DNA from: Absidia repens
Lineage: Eukaryota; Mucoromycota; Mucoromycetes; Mucorales; Cunninghamellaceae
Assembly (NCBI GenBank): GCA_002105175.1
Contig: MCGE01000017.1
Span: 310,001 to 374,000 of the forward strand
DNA length: 64,000 nucleotides
Direction of reading: 5' to 3'
Both the position numbers and the translations under genes were made by a program. Positions 33,257 through 44,271 of the stretch are shown piece after piece. A model generated the notes under the pieces. It had not been told where the DNA came from. It ran no database searches and saw only the letters and a list, made by a program, of their open reading frames with translations. Positions within the stretch are counted from its first letter, which is position 1. Every line of letters starts with the position of its first letter.

Positions 33257-33987
33257 CTAATCAGACCGTATCTTGACATCTGATAAATCAATTTGAGCAC
33301 CGGCAGTCAGTGCTCGAGGGCTGGAGCGTTCGAACGATCTATTGAGGAAAATATGTTGCTTAATATTCTGGTATATACTAGTAACATAACATAATTATCG
33401 TTCTTACTCTGGGTAGCTCATACGCTGAATGGGAGCACGTTGGGCTTATTGATAAATCAATCTATATATAATGAAAGAAGCTGGTCAAAAAAGGAAATAA
33501 ACGATAACCTCATAGATTTCTGGCGTTACCTGTAATCAGTAAGGCTTTGAGAATTTGAGTAGAAGGATTCGTTGATTTTATTGTTTTCGTCAGAAGGCGT
33601 CATACAATATTCGACCCATTTTGTGAAAACGTTTTTGTTCTATATATGTGTGTGTGTGTACAACGAGGACCTATTAGCATATGTTTGTCGAGAGAGGGGT
33701 ATAGGCAATGGTGCGGTATACTTACGCCAGCGTTGGCAATCGATTGATCTACATTGTACCAAACAGAGCCAATAGCGAAGACAATGGCAGTTTTCTTCCA
33801 AGCAGATGTGCTAAAACCTAAAGAAAACAGAATGAGTTGAACCATCAGGTCTAGTGCCCTTGTATATCAACTTACTTTCAGCAGGGTATACTTCACCGGC
33901 ATTTTTGCTGGTTTGAGAAGTGTAACGTCGGCTCAGAGTATTTACAGGGCGTGTCAATTGGCAAGCTTGTTGAGAAAAACGGTGCAT
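33257..33987 (-). CDS. Small mitochondrial protein, possible complex I accessory subunit
   Basis: The start at 33987 gives MHRFSQQACQLTRPVNTLSR, an Arg/Ser-rich mitochondrial presequence. Then come SQTSKNAGEVYPAE, a single hydrophobic helix WKKTAIVFAIGSVWYNVDQS and VFTKWVEYCMTPSDENN, spliced in frame from exons starting near 33987, 33820 and 33633. A last block reads APIQRMSYPESFERSSPRAL then DLSDVKIRSD, ending at 33257. One transmembrane segment plus a short matrix/IMS tail resembles accessory subunits of respiratory complex I in fungi; this is from memory and unconfirmed. The join between TDYR (ending near 33532) and the block beginning near 33447 is not in frame with any canonical splice I can find. 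The gene may contain a hidden exon, an unusual splice or a frameshift. An in-frame upstream ATG at 34065 exists. Confidence 0.5.
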
Positions 33988-34425
33988 AGTGTGAGGAGAG
34001 AGCAGTGAAAAAAAAAGCAGTGGTGATTGCTTTCTCCAAATAATATTCGCAAGTGATTTAAACATCCGCTAATGTCTGTCTGATTTGTCATTTTGTTAAA
34101 AAGTGGGATGCTGAATAAAAAGTGGATACTGCGGAAAGTGCTGGCATGTATGTATCCTTGATGGGGTTAACCTTATTCGTAGGGCGGCATTTGCATAGCA
34201 TGGTGGATTGTTGTTGTAATTGTTGAAGAGATTGGAGTCGGCGATTTTTGATGAGGGGGGCTTGCAATATGCAGAGTAACCAGAAGAGGGAAAGGAATAC
34301 AAAATATAGCAGCAGCAATGAGGTAAAAAAAAAAAACATAGAAGGAATTTTTATTTCAAATAAAAAGAATGACACAAATATACAAATCAATATACACATA
34401 TAATTATACATAAAAAACTACATCA
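33988..34425. other. Intergenic with GTGGATGCTGAATAAAAA-type repeat
   Basis: Contains GGGATGCTGAATAAAAAGTGG and a second partial unit at 34104-34131. The same ~18-bp repeat flanks the other side of the neighbouring zinc-finger-family fragment at 35829-35905. No gene is seen. Confidence 0.5.
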
Positions 34426-35830
34426 TCAATATCCATACACAATTTTGTCCATTTCCTCGATTCTTGTCTTGTTCAGTGCCCTCAGAGAAGATGATAAATT
34501 ATCCGCTAAGTCAACCAAAAGATGGTTCAACTCGTTGTTGTCAATGATGTTGATAGATCCACCAGCAGCCACAAGGTCATGTATCTTGCACAAGGTTTTG
34601 CTGATTTTGGTATCGTTCGTTGAATCGCCGTTCCCATAGTCCATATAACATTTCAACGACTCTTTTTCCATAGTTGCTTTTCGGCCATGCCTGATAACTT
34701 CAATCGCAATCATACCAAAAACACGGGAGGCAATCCTTTCCTGTGTCTTGTGTTTCTGAGGGGAGTCATGTTCATCCAGGGTCCAAATCGTAGCTGGTTG
34801 CAGTTCTATTGGCGATGACAGGTTGGAGGATGATCGGCACATGGTATACGTTGACAAGCTATCGAATTTTGACCTGATTTGTTTGAGCAAGAAGAGTGCG
34901 CCCATTTCCTGAGATTTGATTGTCGTTTCGTCGTTCCAGTTTGCTGTTGCGCGTTTAATTGATTGAATGTCCAAAAAAATCCTTGTGTTTGGTGATGGAA
35001 TGAAGTGACTAGTACTTGGGCCCATGTTGATTGATTGGACGTCGAGACGAATGCTGGAAGTGACGAGGAAGTCGCACGTTCGTAATCCAATTGTCAGCTT
35101 GGTAGACCTTTCGTAGCCGCAGGATTCCATCAAAACCACATTCACGTAGCCATCTTGACCGTCATCCACAGGATATGAAGAATGTAAGCCAGGGAGTCGC
35201 CGTTCATAATGGGCATCAACAATGGAGTCACGAGAGTATGGTTCAATTGTGTTTACATATATTGCTTGTTTCCCATCAATAAAAATTGCACCTGCCAGGA
35301 ATTGAGATCCAAAATAACGTAATTGTGGATATAAGCGCCAGTCTTCGTTCAATATCTTGACTTGATCCGTGTTGATTTCTTCAAATTGAATCTGCCGCAC
35401 AAATGGAGCTACACTAGACAAAAAAAAAAAAAAAGTCAGATTCAAGTGTGCAAATTTTCGCCCTTTTACAACAGTGGAAGAGTACCTGTTCCATTTGACA
35501 TAATCAATCGTAAGTTCACCAGAGATCATTGTTGTCAAAGAAGAACAGGAAGAGGTGGAGAGAGGATCGTGTATGGGTTGAGACCATGAACCAATTTGAA
35601 GCTTGCTGTCGTCTTTCAGAAGATCTGTTACTGTCGTTGATGATGATAAAAGCGAGTATGTGGCGTCGTTTGTATGGTAGCAAAGAGGTGTCCATCGTCC
35701 CAGTTTGGCGATCATCAATCTGTCTTGCTTGGTTTCTTCATCATCGAATAAGGCATTGCATGAGGCCAACACTGTGTCATTGTAACTCAGCTTGAGTTTT
35801 TTCGGTGGTGGTGATGTCTCCAAGCGCGAT
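34426..35830 (-). pseudogene. 5'-truncated second copy of the zinc-finger gene's partner domain
   Basis: Homology to the 24.4-kb gene starts at about 35830 (LETSPPPKKLKLSYND) and continues through DYVKWNR. A 72-nt intron (35485-35414) then follows; because 72 is a multiple of three it can also be read through. The second exon encodes VAPFVRQIQFEEINTDQVKI and runs to KTRIEEMDKIVYGY at 34426, about 330 residues with no motif I recognise. Upstream, instead of the two zinc fingers, there are short tandem repeats and then a MITE, so the finger exon is missing and no native start codon is visible. It could still be expressed from an upstream ATG (35928) read through the repeats. The intact partner domain suggests recent origin. 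Confidence 0.6.
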
Positions 35831-35905
35831 TGAGGAAAGTGGATGCTGAATAAAAAGTGGATGCTGAGGAAAGTGGATGCTGAGTGGAAGTGGATGCGGA
35901 ATAAA
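35829..35905. repeat. Short tandem repeats (GTGGATGCTGAATAAAAA type)
   Basis: Units alternate between AGTGGATGCTGAATAAAA and AGTGGATGCTGAGGAA forms, about four in a row. They resume as AAAAGTGGATACTGAATAG after the MITE at 36550. Confidence 0.65.
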
Positions 35906-35908
35906 AAG

Positions 35909-36546
35909 CAGAATTGCTCCAGCGGCAATAAAATATCTTCTCAGACAATAAAAATATCTTCTAATAGATTTTTTGTGGGTGTTCTTTTATTTTATTTATT
36001 TTGAATGAATACAAACAAATATAGTATTATTATATTTTTTTTAAAAAAAAGAAAACTATTTATACAAAAATAAAAATAAAAAGAAAATAAAAAAGAACTA
36101 TCATACTAGGACCTAAGTAGGGACTAGACATTAGCTTTTTTTAAAGGGATTTTCTTGCTTTTTGTTCTTTTTCACTTTGGTTTTGCCACTATAAGTCTGA
36201 TCTTCAACGGCTTTTTATTTTTAGTTGATGATAGCGCGTTCCATGCCATCTCTATCAGTGTACTTTTGTCCAAGAAATATTTGGCTGATCATGTTGTTGA
36301 TAATGAAAATTGTTGTTGATGAAGATTTTTCGATAAAAGGAAGCATTTTTTTTATTTAACAGTTGTCATTTATCAAGTTTGCTCCTGGAGCGTAATAGCA
36401 CCACGCAGTTTTATTGCCTAAAAGTACATTCAATCTAATTTTTATTGTCTGAGAAGATATTTTATCTTCTGAAGAGATAATTTATCTTCTGAGGAGATAA
36501 TTTATTGCCGACGAGAAGATATTTTATTGCCGCTGGAGCAATTCTG
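35909..36546. mobile_element. 638-bp MITE with 8-bp target duplication ATAAAAAG
   Basis: Termini are CAGAATTGCTCCAGCGGC and its exact inverse GCCGCTGGAGCAATTCTG. They continue as inverted copies through AATAAAATATCTTCT. Identical ATAAAAAG lies at 35901-35908 and 36547-36554. The CAG-type end and 8-bp duplication fit hAT. Subterminal ATCTTCTGA(A/G)GAGATAATTT motifs repeat on the right side. The interior is AT-rich and non-coding. Confidence 0.85.
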
Positions 36547-36554
36547 ATAAAAAG

Positions 36555-36819
36555 TGGATACTGAATAGTGAGAGCCGCACATTGGGAACCTACCCGTCAG
36601 GTCAATGTTCCATAGATCAGTTTCTTTTGCAGGAGTGTGTGTGTGGTGGGGAGTAACAGGGTTGCTATTGACGCCTCCACCGTTTCCAGCTTTAGTAACA
36701 AGTTACGCTAGAGGTACGGCCTTGGCTGATTGATATGAATAACAGGGTGACAATACGACAAAATCCATGCTAAGTGACCTAGAACTGTCAACCAGTCACT
36801 AAGTCTGAAGGGGCTGGGT
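36555..36819. other. Spacer, no gene seen
   Basis: Ordinary composition with a (GT)n run near 36635 and no recognised feature. Confidence 0.35.
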
Positions 36820-37745
36820 ATGTAGTCATGTGTAAGCTATAATAAGTGCAAAAAGCTATATATCGGTGGCCACCCACACGACACAGCCTATATTTATTAA
36901 TATGAATGGTAGATTAGGAATATGACTATGTTTTATGCAAGTGGCCTATGACTGTCACTCAGGTCCTGACACAAGCGGGGGGAGTAGTCATAATGACCAA
37001 GTTGGAAAATAGGGGTGTTTAACAGGTCACTCACAAACAGCTGAAATAACTACATCGTTTACTATGCAATTGGGTAGAAGATAGCTAATAAAAAACTTAA
37101 TTTGTTTAAAGCAAATTGATATATACTAAAACTAAGACGAGAGTGTGGGGATTCATTATAGCAAAGGATTCAATGGAAGGATCTATCGAAGGAAGCATGA
37201 CGGGATTGCTGTGGGATTTTGGGGATGATTAACACTAAAATAAGGAGGCTATTGTAAAATGGGAGCTATTATACTGTACAAGGTATGAGAAAGACCAAGA
37301 TGACATCCGTTATTAAAGTACAACATCGTCAACATTTATCGTAAAGGGGGTTAATTCTGGTAAAAACAGGGATCTATTGCACAAAACATGGGAGAGGCCA
37401 TGGAAAATTCTTCACTGAAGCAAATAAAAAAAATACATGTTTTATTCAAACATAGACACGAGCTATGGACAAACTAATACTAAACTGAGTCGGTGAAGGC
37501 TCCAAAAAGCCAACTCAAGGTGGTTTTAGAATCTAGATACAAAACGAAAGTGTTTCCCCATGCTTCTTGTAATTCCTACACTAAAAACTTTTCTAAACTA
37601 GTCCTGACACTAAACTAAGATCACTGGAACCTCAGTGAAGTTGAATGAGGAAGAAAAAGTGAAGCGAAAAAAATAGAGAGAGAACCGAAAAAAAGCGGGG
37701 AAGGAAAATAAATACTTCACGTGGGCGGAATATGAAATATATTAT
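36820..37745 (-). repeat. R1 dispersed repeat, minus-strand near-full copy
   Basis: On the minus strand: GC box near 37725 (plus view CACGTGGGCGGAATATGAA), pyrimidine tract, GTGTCAGGACTAGTTTAGAA near 37610, core GCATGGGGAAACACTTTCGT near 37565, GAATAAAACATG near 37440, then TTAGTTTTAGTATATATC near 37125. The distal TAGCTTTTTGCACTTATTAT block near 36850 completes it. Confidence 0.7.
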
Positions 37746-38724
37746 GTGATTTGTTGTATCCAGCAGGACGAAGCTTTGTTATATATAGTATGATTGGCCG
37801 ATCGAAGCACTGTTTGACCAGTCTGAGAAAATCAGAAAAAATCAGAAAAAAAAAGTTGATTTTTTTTCCAAAATATACATAGTCGATGCTGTGGAATGAC
37901 TCTATACACCTTCTGAAACCTATTGATCTCAATTCAGCCTTTGAAAGGTCATTGAAAGGTCGATTTTCCTTTTTTACGTTTATTCCCCCCCCCTGGGTCT
38001 ATATATTTTAATTACTAGCTCAAAGGACCATCTCTCGCCTATATAAAGAAGGATCCTCCCAAATTTGTACCTAACTTCACCCACCCCTCTCTCTCTCACA
38101 AAACGAATAATGCCTTGGAGTGTTTAAAAAAAATCGTATTTCGCATTACGATATTTCACAGTCATTGATCATTGTTTCCCCTAAAAGTATTGTTATTCCA
38201 AGGGTTTACCACTATTCTGAGTGTCGTTATTATGGACCCTTACTATATATACAGCTCATTTTTTATCTGTGCCTATATATATTAATAATAATATAATAAA
38301 GGGAACTAACAAAGGAACACAACACACGATCTACAGTAATATAAGCAGCACACAATAAAGTAGAGCCGCCCATCATACGGAGCAAGTAGTCTAGAAATTC
38401 CATCACATCAAACCTCAGTCTAACCATCTTTCCACCAAGCCAACACCATATAAATCCTCCCCGTACCGATATTTTTCCATAAATTTGATTGACAACGCAC
38501 AATTATGACTAATAGAAGAAACATTCGTAATATAAAAAATCAAATTTTATTATCATCATGCGTGGTACACATACACAAAACATATTGGGAAATATAAATT
38601 AAAATCAACACATCCTATCAGTAGAAAGAAAAGGGGGGCAGGGGTAAAATCATCATCCTACTACTAGCTAATACTATACATAAAAAACTAAATTAAACTA
38701 ACCACAAAAAGGCCAAATCAAGTT
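37746..38724. other. Intergenic, no gene seen
   Basis: About 980 bases downstream of the hexokinase-like gene. A CT-rich stretch near 38085-38098 and several AT runs are visible. A 79-residue minus frame near 38263-38502 has no support. Confidence 0.4.
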
Positions 38725-40816
38725 TCAGGACATTTCCACATCTTCATCCTGTTCCATTTTTTCGGCCATCATAGCCACAATAGCCGCACCGACAATCCTT
38801 GAATGCTTAACAATTCCAACTGAGAGTTTAGCTGCCATGTCATCTGGAATCAATGTCTTCAAAGCTTCACATACACGTGGATGGAAGGATGGGTAGTCTT
38901 TGTAAATATCCCCGCTGATAGCTATTGATAGTAGAGAAATAATAAAAAAAAAAAAATAAGGTCTGTCAAGTTATCATGCGTTACAGATATTGATATTGAC
39001 GCTAATGTGTCGTCCTTCACCCTTCCATCTAACTTACATATTGCAAATCCTTGAGATCGGTCGAGATCACCACCATTTTCAAACATATACTTAACCACAC
39101 TGGCAATACTAGCTCCTAATAAAGTCGCAGCACGATTACCAACCCATTCACAAGCCTAAATATGAAAAAATCAGACAAGTCACTATCAACATGGTCATTT
39201 CATGAGGAACCAATCATTTACCTTTTTCACGATTTCCCGATCCGCCAAGGTCGTCGGCCCAGTCTTGCACATTTCCTCCAGCACGACCCGCGTGTCCTCG
39301 AGGCGGTTCAAATCTTCATCAACTTCACACACATACATGTAACTGGTATCAAAATGGTAAGGCACCCAGATCAAGCAATCGTCGTCATCGGTGGAAAAGG
39401 TCAGAATGCGTTGATCCAAAAGGTATATAAGAATTTGTCGGACTTGTTCCCCTAAATACATCCCGGTCGTCATTTTTTCAAAAATATGGATACCGTGGTT
39501 GTTGGATTCTTGGTCGAGCTGATGGTCAAAGCGTGTCATGGGTAAATACTGATTGTTGCCAAAATTGCACCATTCTGTGTTGATGATCATCTCGGTATTG
39601 TCCAGCTGCGAAGAAGAACCCTCATCTTGTTGTGATCGTAATCCTTTCATATTGGCCACTCTATCATAATAAGCACAATTGGTTCCTAAGAATAAAATAG
39701 CCACGCTAGATGTCAACAACGAGGATTTCAAAACAGCACCTAGAGTATCTAATTACCTGCTGCATGGACGATACCAATACGAGTGGATGGATGTTGATAA
39801 GCATGTGCTAATAATGTACATACGGCATCTAAAGAGAGAAAGATTAGTAAACTGTGTTGTGAAGAAAGGAGGCGGGCGGATTTTACCATTTGCAATTGCC
39901 ACGATTTTGACGGCGAGACCTTTGGCGTTGAATTTCTGGTGAAACAAGTTAACGACATCGCATCCGATGGCGTTAGGGAAGTCAAAGCCATGTTCCAAAG
40001 CAACTATTGTCCCTCGGTCCAAGCCAGTTTGACGTACAGCAAAGCCAATACTGATAGCCATTGAATAAACACGTTGCTGGTGAGAAGAGCCAGCACCAGT
40101 ACCACCACCACTGACGCGTCGTTGGAAATCCGCAACACAATCTGCAACATAGTCGATTAGAATACCAATATCGTCACCGGCCGTCAAATGATCAGGAATC
40201 TTATATTGATATTGATTGATTGCCAGTTTGCCACCCTCACCCTTTAACGAGACCTGACAAACATAGATATCCACTCCACTAATTTCTAATGCTAAGTATG
40301 TGCCTTTTTCGTTGCCTGTAGGATGACCTAAAATAAAATAAAAGGATTATTGAGTATGCATAAGTAAGAGCAAAATCAACACCACTATCTATCTCGCAAT
40401 TTACCTGTGACATAGGAAGGAATCATCTTCAAATCACCTCGGGAAGGCTGTTGATCACCTTGACCATTGGAAAGGCCGGTTTTCATTTCGTCACTAAAGC
40501 CTTGAATCAAGACGTCCAAGCTTTCATCCGGCACTTGAAACATGGCTTCAATTTCATTAATGATACGAGAATGAGACGAGGATGGGTCACGATGAGTGGT
40601 TGGGTTTGCTGTAATTGGCGTGTTTGGTTTTGTTGCTGCTGCTGCTGCTGCTACCGCTACAGCCGTCGCGGCGTGAGTAGTGGTCGTAGAATTGTTGGCA
40701 GGTGATGACGTTGAAGATGAAGTTGGGCAAGTGGTTACATTTGTTGGAGCATGCTGACCCTGGTTCGTGTTTGAACAAGTCCCGTCGGATATATTTGTTG
40801 GATTGGAGTTTGGCAT
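38725..40816 (-). CDS. Divergent hexokinase-family protein, possibly regulatory
   Basis: Six exons (40816-40405, 40315-39887, 39828-39757, 39685-39222, 39155-39038, 38921-38725) join in frame to 426 residues. The N terminus is a ~90-residue Thr/Ser/Ala-rich extension not typical of hexokinases. The family is recognised from SRGDLKMIPSYVTGNEKGTY, GLDRGTIVALEHGFDFPNA, IANDAVCTLLAHAY, NTEWCNFG, FEKMTTGMYLGEQVRQIL and GDIYKDYPSFHPRV. The catalytic Asp position (in AND) and the NTEW glutamate are kept. The usual LDxGGTxxR phosphate-1 loop is LEISGVDIYV, and the WTKGF lysine position reads LEHGF. It may therefore bind glucose poorly or act as a sensor/regulator, like inactive hexokinase-like proteins known in filamentous fungi. 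Enzyme activity is uncertain. Confidence 0.8.
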
Positions 40817-41180
40817 GAAGAGAGTCGATGATGTTTAAGGTTCTGTGGGAATAAGTTGGAAGGGATAGAAGCACGAATGATGTAATAGTAGTAATACTAG
40901 TAATAGTAAACAGAAAGATATTGAGGTGCAAGTGTCAGTATAATTTAAATGAGTAAAAAGATGGAGGCAGGGAAAGAGAGTGAGAAAAAAAAAAAAAAAA
41001 AAAAAAAAAAAAGGAAAAAAGGAAAGTGTGGAAGAAACAAATAAAAGCAAGACCAAATTTTTTTGGGGGAGGATGAACAGGAGACATGATTGGAGATAAA
41101 ATCAGTTGGTTTTTATTTTTTTATTTTTTTTAGAAGGTAAAAATATAAACTAAAGAGTAACAATATACTAACTATATGAC
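40817..41180. other. Hexokinase-like upstream region with 28-A tract
   Basis: About 360 bases upstream of the hexokinase-like ATG. On the coding strand it carries a T-tract (plus-strand A-run at about 40985-41012), like the pyrimidine leaders of other genes here. The beta-adaptin 3' end lies at the other side. Confidence 0.4.
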
Positions 41181-44120
41181 CTAGAATAATCCAGCAAAAG
41201 GGTCATTGGTGTCCTGTCTCGAGTTTTCCTGCTGAGATGACGATGGTTGTCCAAGTAAATCACCTCCTATAGCTTCCTGTTGGTGGTTTGCATGGACGGA
41301 TGTGGCCGGGCTATGAAAGATATCAAGCATAGATTTGTCTGGTAGATGTTGTTGTATGTTGTTTGATGTAGAAGGAGGTGATGCTGTTGTCATGGGTCCT
41401 AGACTTAATAAATCATCCATCGTTTGATTTACGCTAAGGTTTCCAGCTGAAGCGGACTGTGGAGATGATGTTGTTGGAGGTTCGTCCCAATCCAGATCAA
41501 GCAAATTCCCGATGTCATTATTTTTCAGAGCTGCTTGAATTTTTGGTGGTGGCGCTGTCACGTCGTCTTCGTCTACTTCATTCCTTGTTGTCAAATGTCC
41601 CCTGAGATGATGATGATAATAATAAAATTAAATCTTCGTTATATTTACACATTGGTATAAATATTTACTATATGCTTTACCTTAATAATGTTGCTTTATT
41701 CACATTATCCGCACCATACTTTTGACCATTTACAAATGTTTCAGATGGTTTGTAATACACTGAGGCCAAGGTTCCAATTTGACTAATCAGTTCATCCAAG
41801 AGACTTGAAGGGATATCTTGCAGTTTTTCATCAATCTCAGGTTTTTCTGACAGTACTATGGCCTATCATAAATATTATAAAGTAATGAGGATCATATCGT
41901 TGTATAATAGTAACATTGTCTTACCTTTGCGGCCTGTGGATCAGTTGATAAGAGCCTCCAGTAGATGTAGCCCCGATCTCGAATATCAGCATTATCACAT
42001 TCTGTCGATGCTTGTAACGCCTTTTGGACCAACACTTGAATATCATCTGGTTTTTTCAAAAACAATTTGACTACGGAAGTAACAAGCTGTAGTTGAACCT
42101 ATATACATATAAAAATAGAGTCTTATGAATTCAAAAGTGATTCGGAAATATTTTTCTGACTGTATCTTACCTTGACATTTTCATCGTTAAATGATTCAAA
42201 CAAAAACTCCATCAAATCGCCAGCATTGTCAATTCGTTCAGCATATTCACCAACCATCCAAATCATTGCGGCCTTGGCATCAGGTTCATCCAACACATCC
42301 AGATTTTCACACAGGGTAGGTAGAATTCCTTCATACCGGTTCGGGTACCTGCGAAAAATGTCCTTGATCACAACGATAGCTTCTTGTACCACATAGCTTG
42401 CTCCCGTTTCAATCAATTCCAATAAAATATGTATGCACCTTTCCGAAGCTTCCTCTAATTTAATTGCACACCGTCCAATAGCATTGATTGACTTCCGGAC
42501 AAATTCCACGTCGATTTCATTGGCATATCTATACATAAATAAAATAAATAAAGGATTTTCCTTCCCCCATGACACCCGCCCATCCACACTCCCAGCACTG
42601 AGTGGAAAGAGTATAATTTATTTAATATTTTACTTACTCTTTGAGTTCGTTGAGTAGCTGGTCCACATTTCTAGAATTGCACAAACGGTTCAACACTTTT
42701 AATTTTTCCAATTTGACGTAAAGAGGATCGTTGTATTTGCAAAAGAAGACACGTATTTCCCGGTCCAAAACATCGCTATGCTTTTGTAGAATCAGTCGAA
42801 TATTTCGTAAGGCAATGTATTGTACTTCGGGAGGATTTGATAGAAGAGTAGCTAATAAAAAAAAAAGTAACAAAACATAAACAGTGTAGGTTAGTTTTTC
42901 ATTCCGAAGATTTTGTTATCAGGAAGGGCGAAGCCTGATTACCGAGAGAAGGGGCCATTTTTCTGCAAAAACTCTGCAAGGTGTCTTGATCTTCAATATA
43001 GTTCATATTTACCAAAATCACTTTGACAGCAGACAACACCACCGCTCCATTGACATGCTGAAGGCGCGGAAACACACGATCACAAATACCTTCGGCTTCC
43101 TTGGGATTCGTGGGCGTATAGTCAGTAATAGCTGCCAAAATGGAAATCTGACCCCATCTTTTGAGAACCAAATAGAATAAAAAGATATTAGCGTTTGACG
43201 ATTTTCAATACCTTTGTTTGTTACCTACTCTGTACATTCATTCAAAGCGTGCAAAAGCTTGTTTAAAGACCCTTGAGTAACTTTAAACACGATTCCGTCC
43301 ATAGCTGCTTCATTAATATCCAAGAGTGCAATCACCGCATTGGCCACCACCATTGGGTTGACATCTGACACCATTTCCTTGACCAAACTCAGGAGATCTT
43401 GTTCCACCGTAAGTTCAGGATTTATTTCGTATAATTTGGCCACACAAAGCGCCGCGGTTTTCCTGACATATGGGTTTTCATCTTTGAGGCACCGACGAAG
43501 AGGTTCAGTTAAGTAATCCACCATCTTTTCCACTCTAATACATCCCATGGTTCGAATAGCCAATGCACGAATCAATGGATTTGGATCGTCAGTGTCCTAA
43601 ATAATGAATCAAAATAACGCGTACATGAGCGCAAGCCGTGTTACCTTCCATGCTTATTTTTTTTTTTTTTTTTGGCGGGGGAGAGCACTTTCCTACCTTA
43701 ACAAAGGTGTTGACGGCCAAAATTACCAGTTCAGGTTGTGTTTTTGCATAATTCATCAGGTAGAGATAGACCAATTTTTTTAACTCCAAGTCCTCGGTTT
43801 GCATGTTCTTGAGCACATCGGGAAAAAGACCAGAGACATCTTTACTGACAGTCATGTTTGCAATCACCTTTTTCACGGCCTCACTCCGGATACGGCGCTG
43901 GTCGCTGTTGAGTTCTGCTTTTAGTTCATATGTCTCCCCTAGTCATGATGTTGGTAGCAATTACAAAATGACGGGACCAACAAAGTCCACCAGAAAATGA
44001 AAATGAAAAAAAGTCAGTATATTCATTTTTCTATTTTTCAGTTCAAATATTCATATAGCTTAAAACTTACTCTATATACGTACCTCTTTTACTGGTGGTG
44101 AAGAAGCGACTTCGATTCAT
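41181..44120 (-). CDS. Beta-adaptin (AP-1/AP-2 large subunit), ear domain absent
   Basis: Large subunit of a clathrin adaptor complex acting at the Golgi/endosome or plasma membrane. The start at 44120 ([12 protein letters not shown]) joins [20 protein letters not shown], then [110 protein letters not shown] and [20 protein letters not shown]. These appear in order over about ten exons, clearly beta-adaptin trunk. The hinge has [10 protein letters not shown], a clathrin-box match (LLDLD), and the protein ends DPFAGLF after about 700 residues, so the C-terminal appendage of animal AP-1/2 beta is missing, as in yeast Apl2. Fungi often share one beta chain between AP-1 and AP-2; which applies here cannot be told. 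Confidence 0.93.
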
Positions 44121-44271
44121 AGGAGATAAATACGCAAAAAAAAAAAAAAAAAAAAAAAAATAACAAAAAAAGGGGGAAAGGGTGAAAAATAATGCGTCGG
44201 GGGTAAAAAAAAAAATCAAGTAGTTTATTCAATAAACAGGAACTAAATCTAAGTGGTGATGGAAGTAGATG

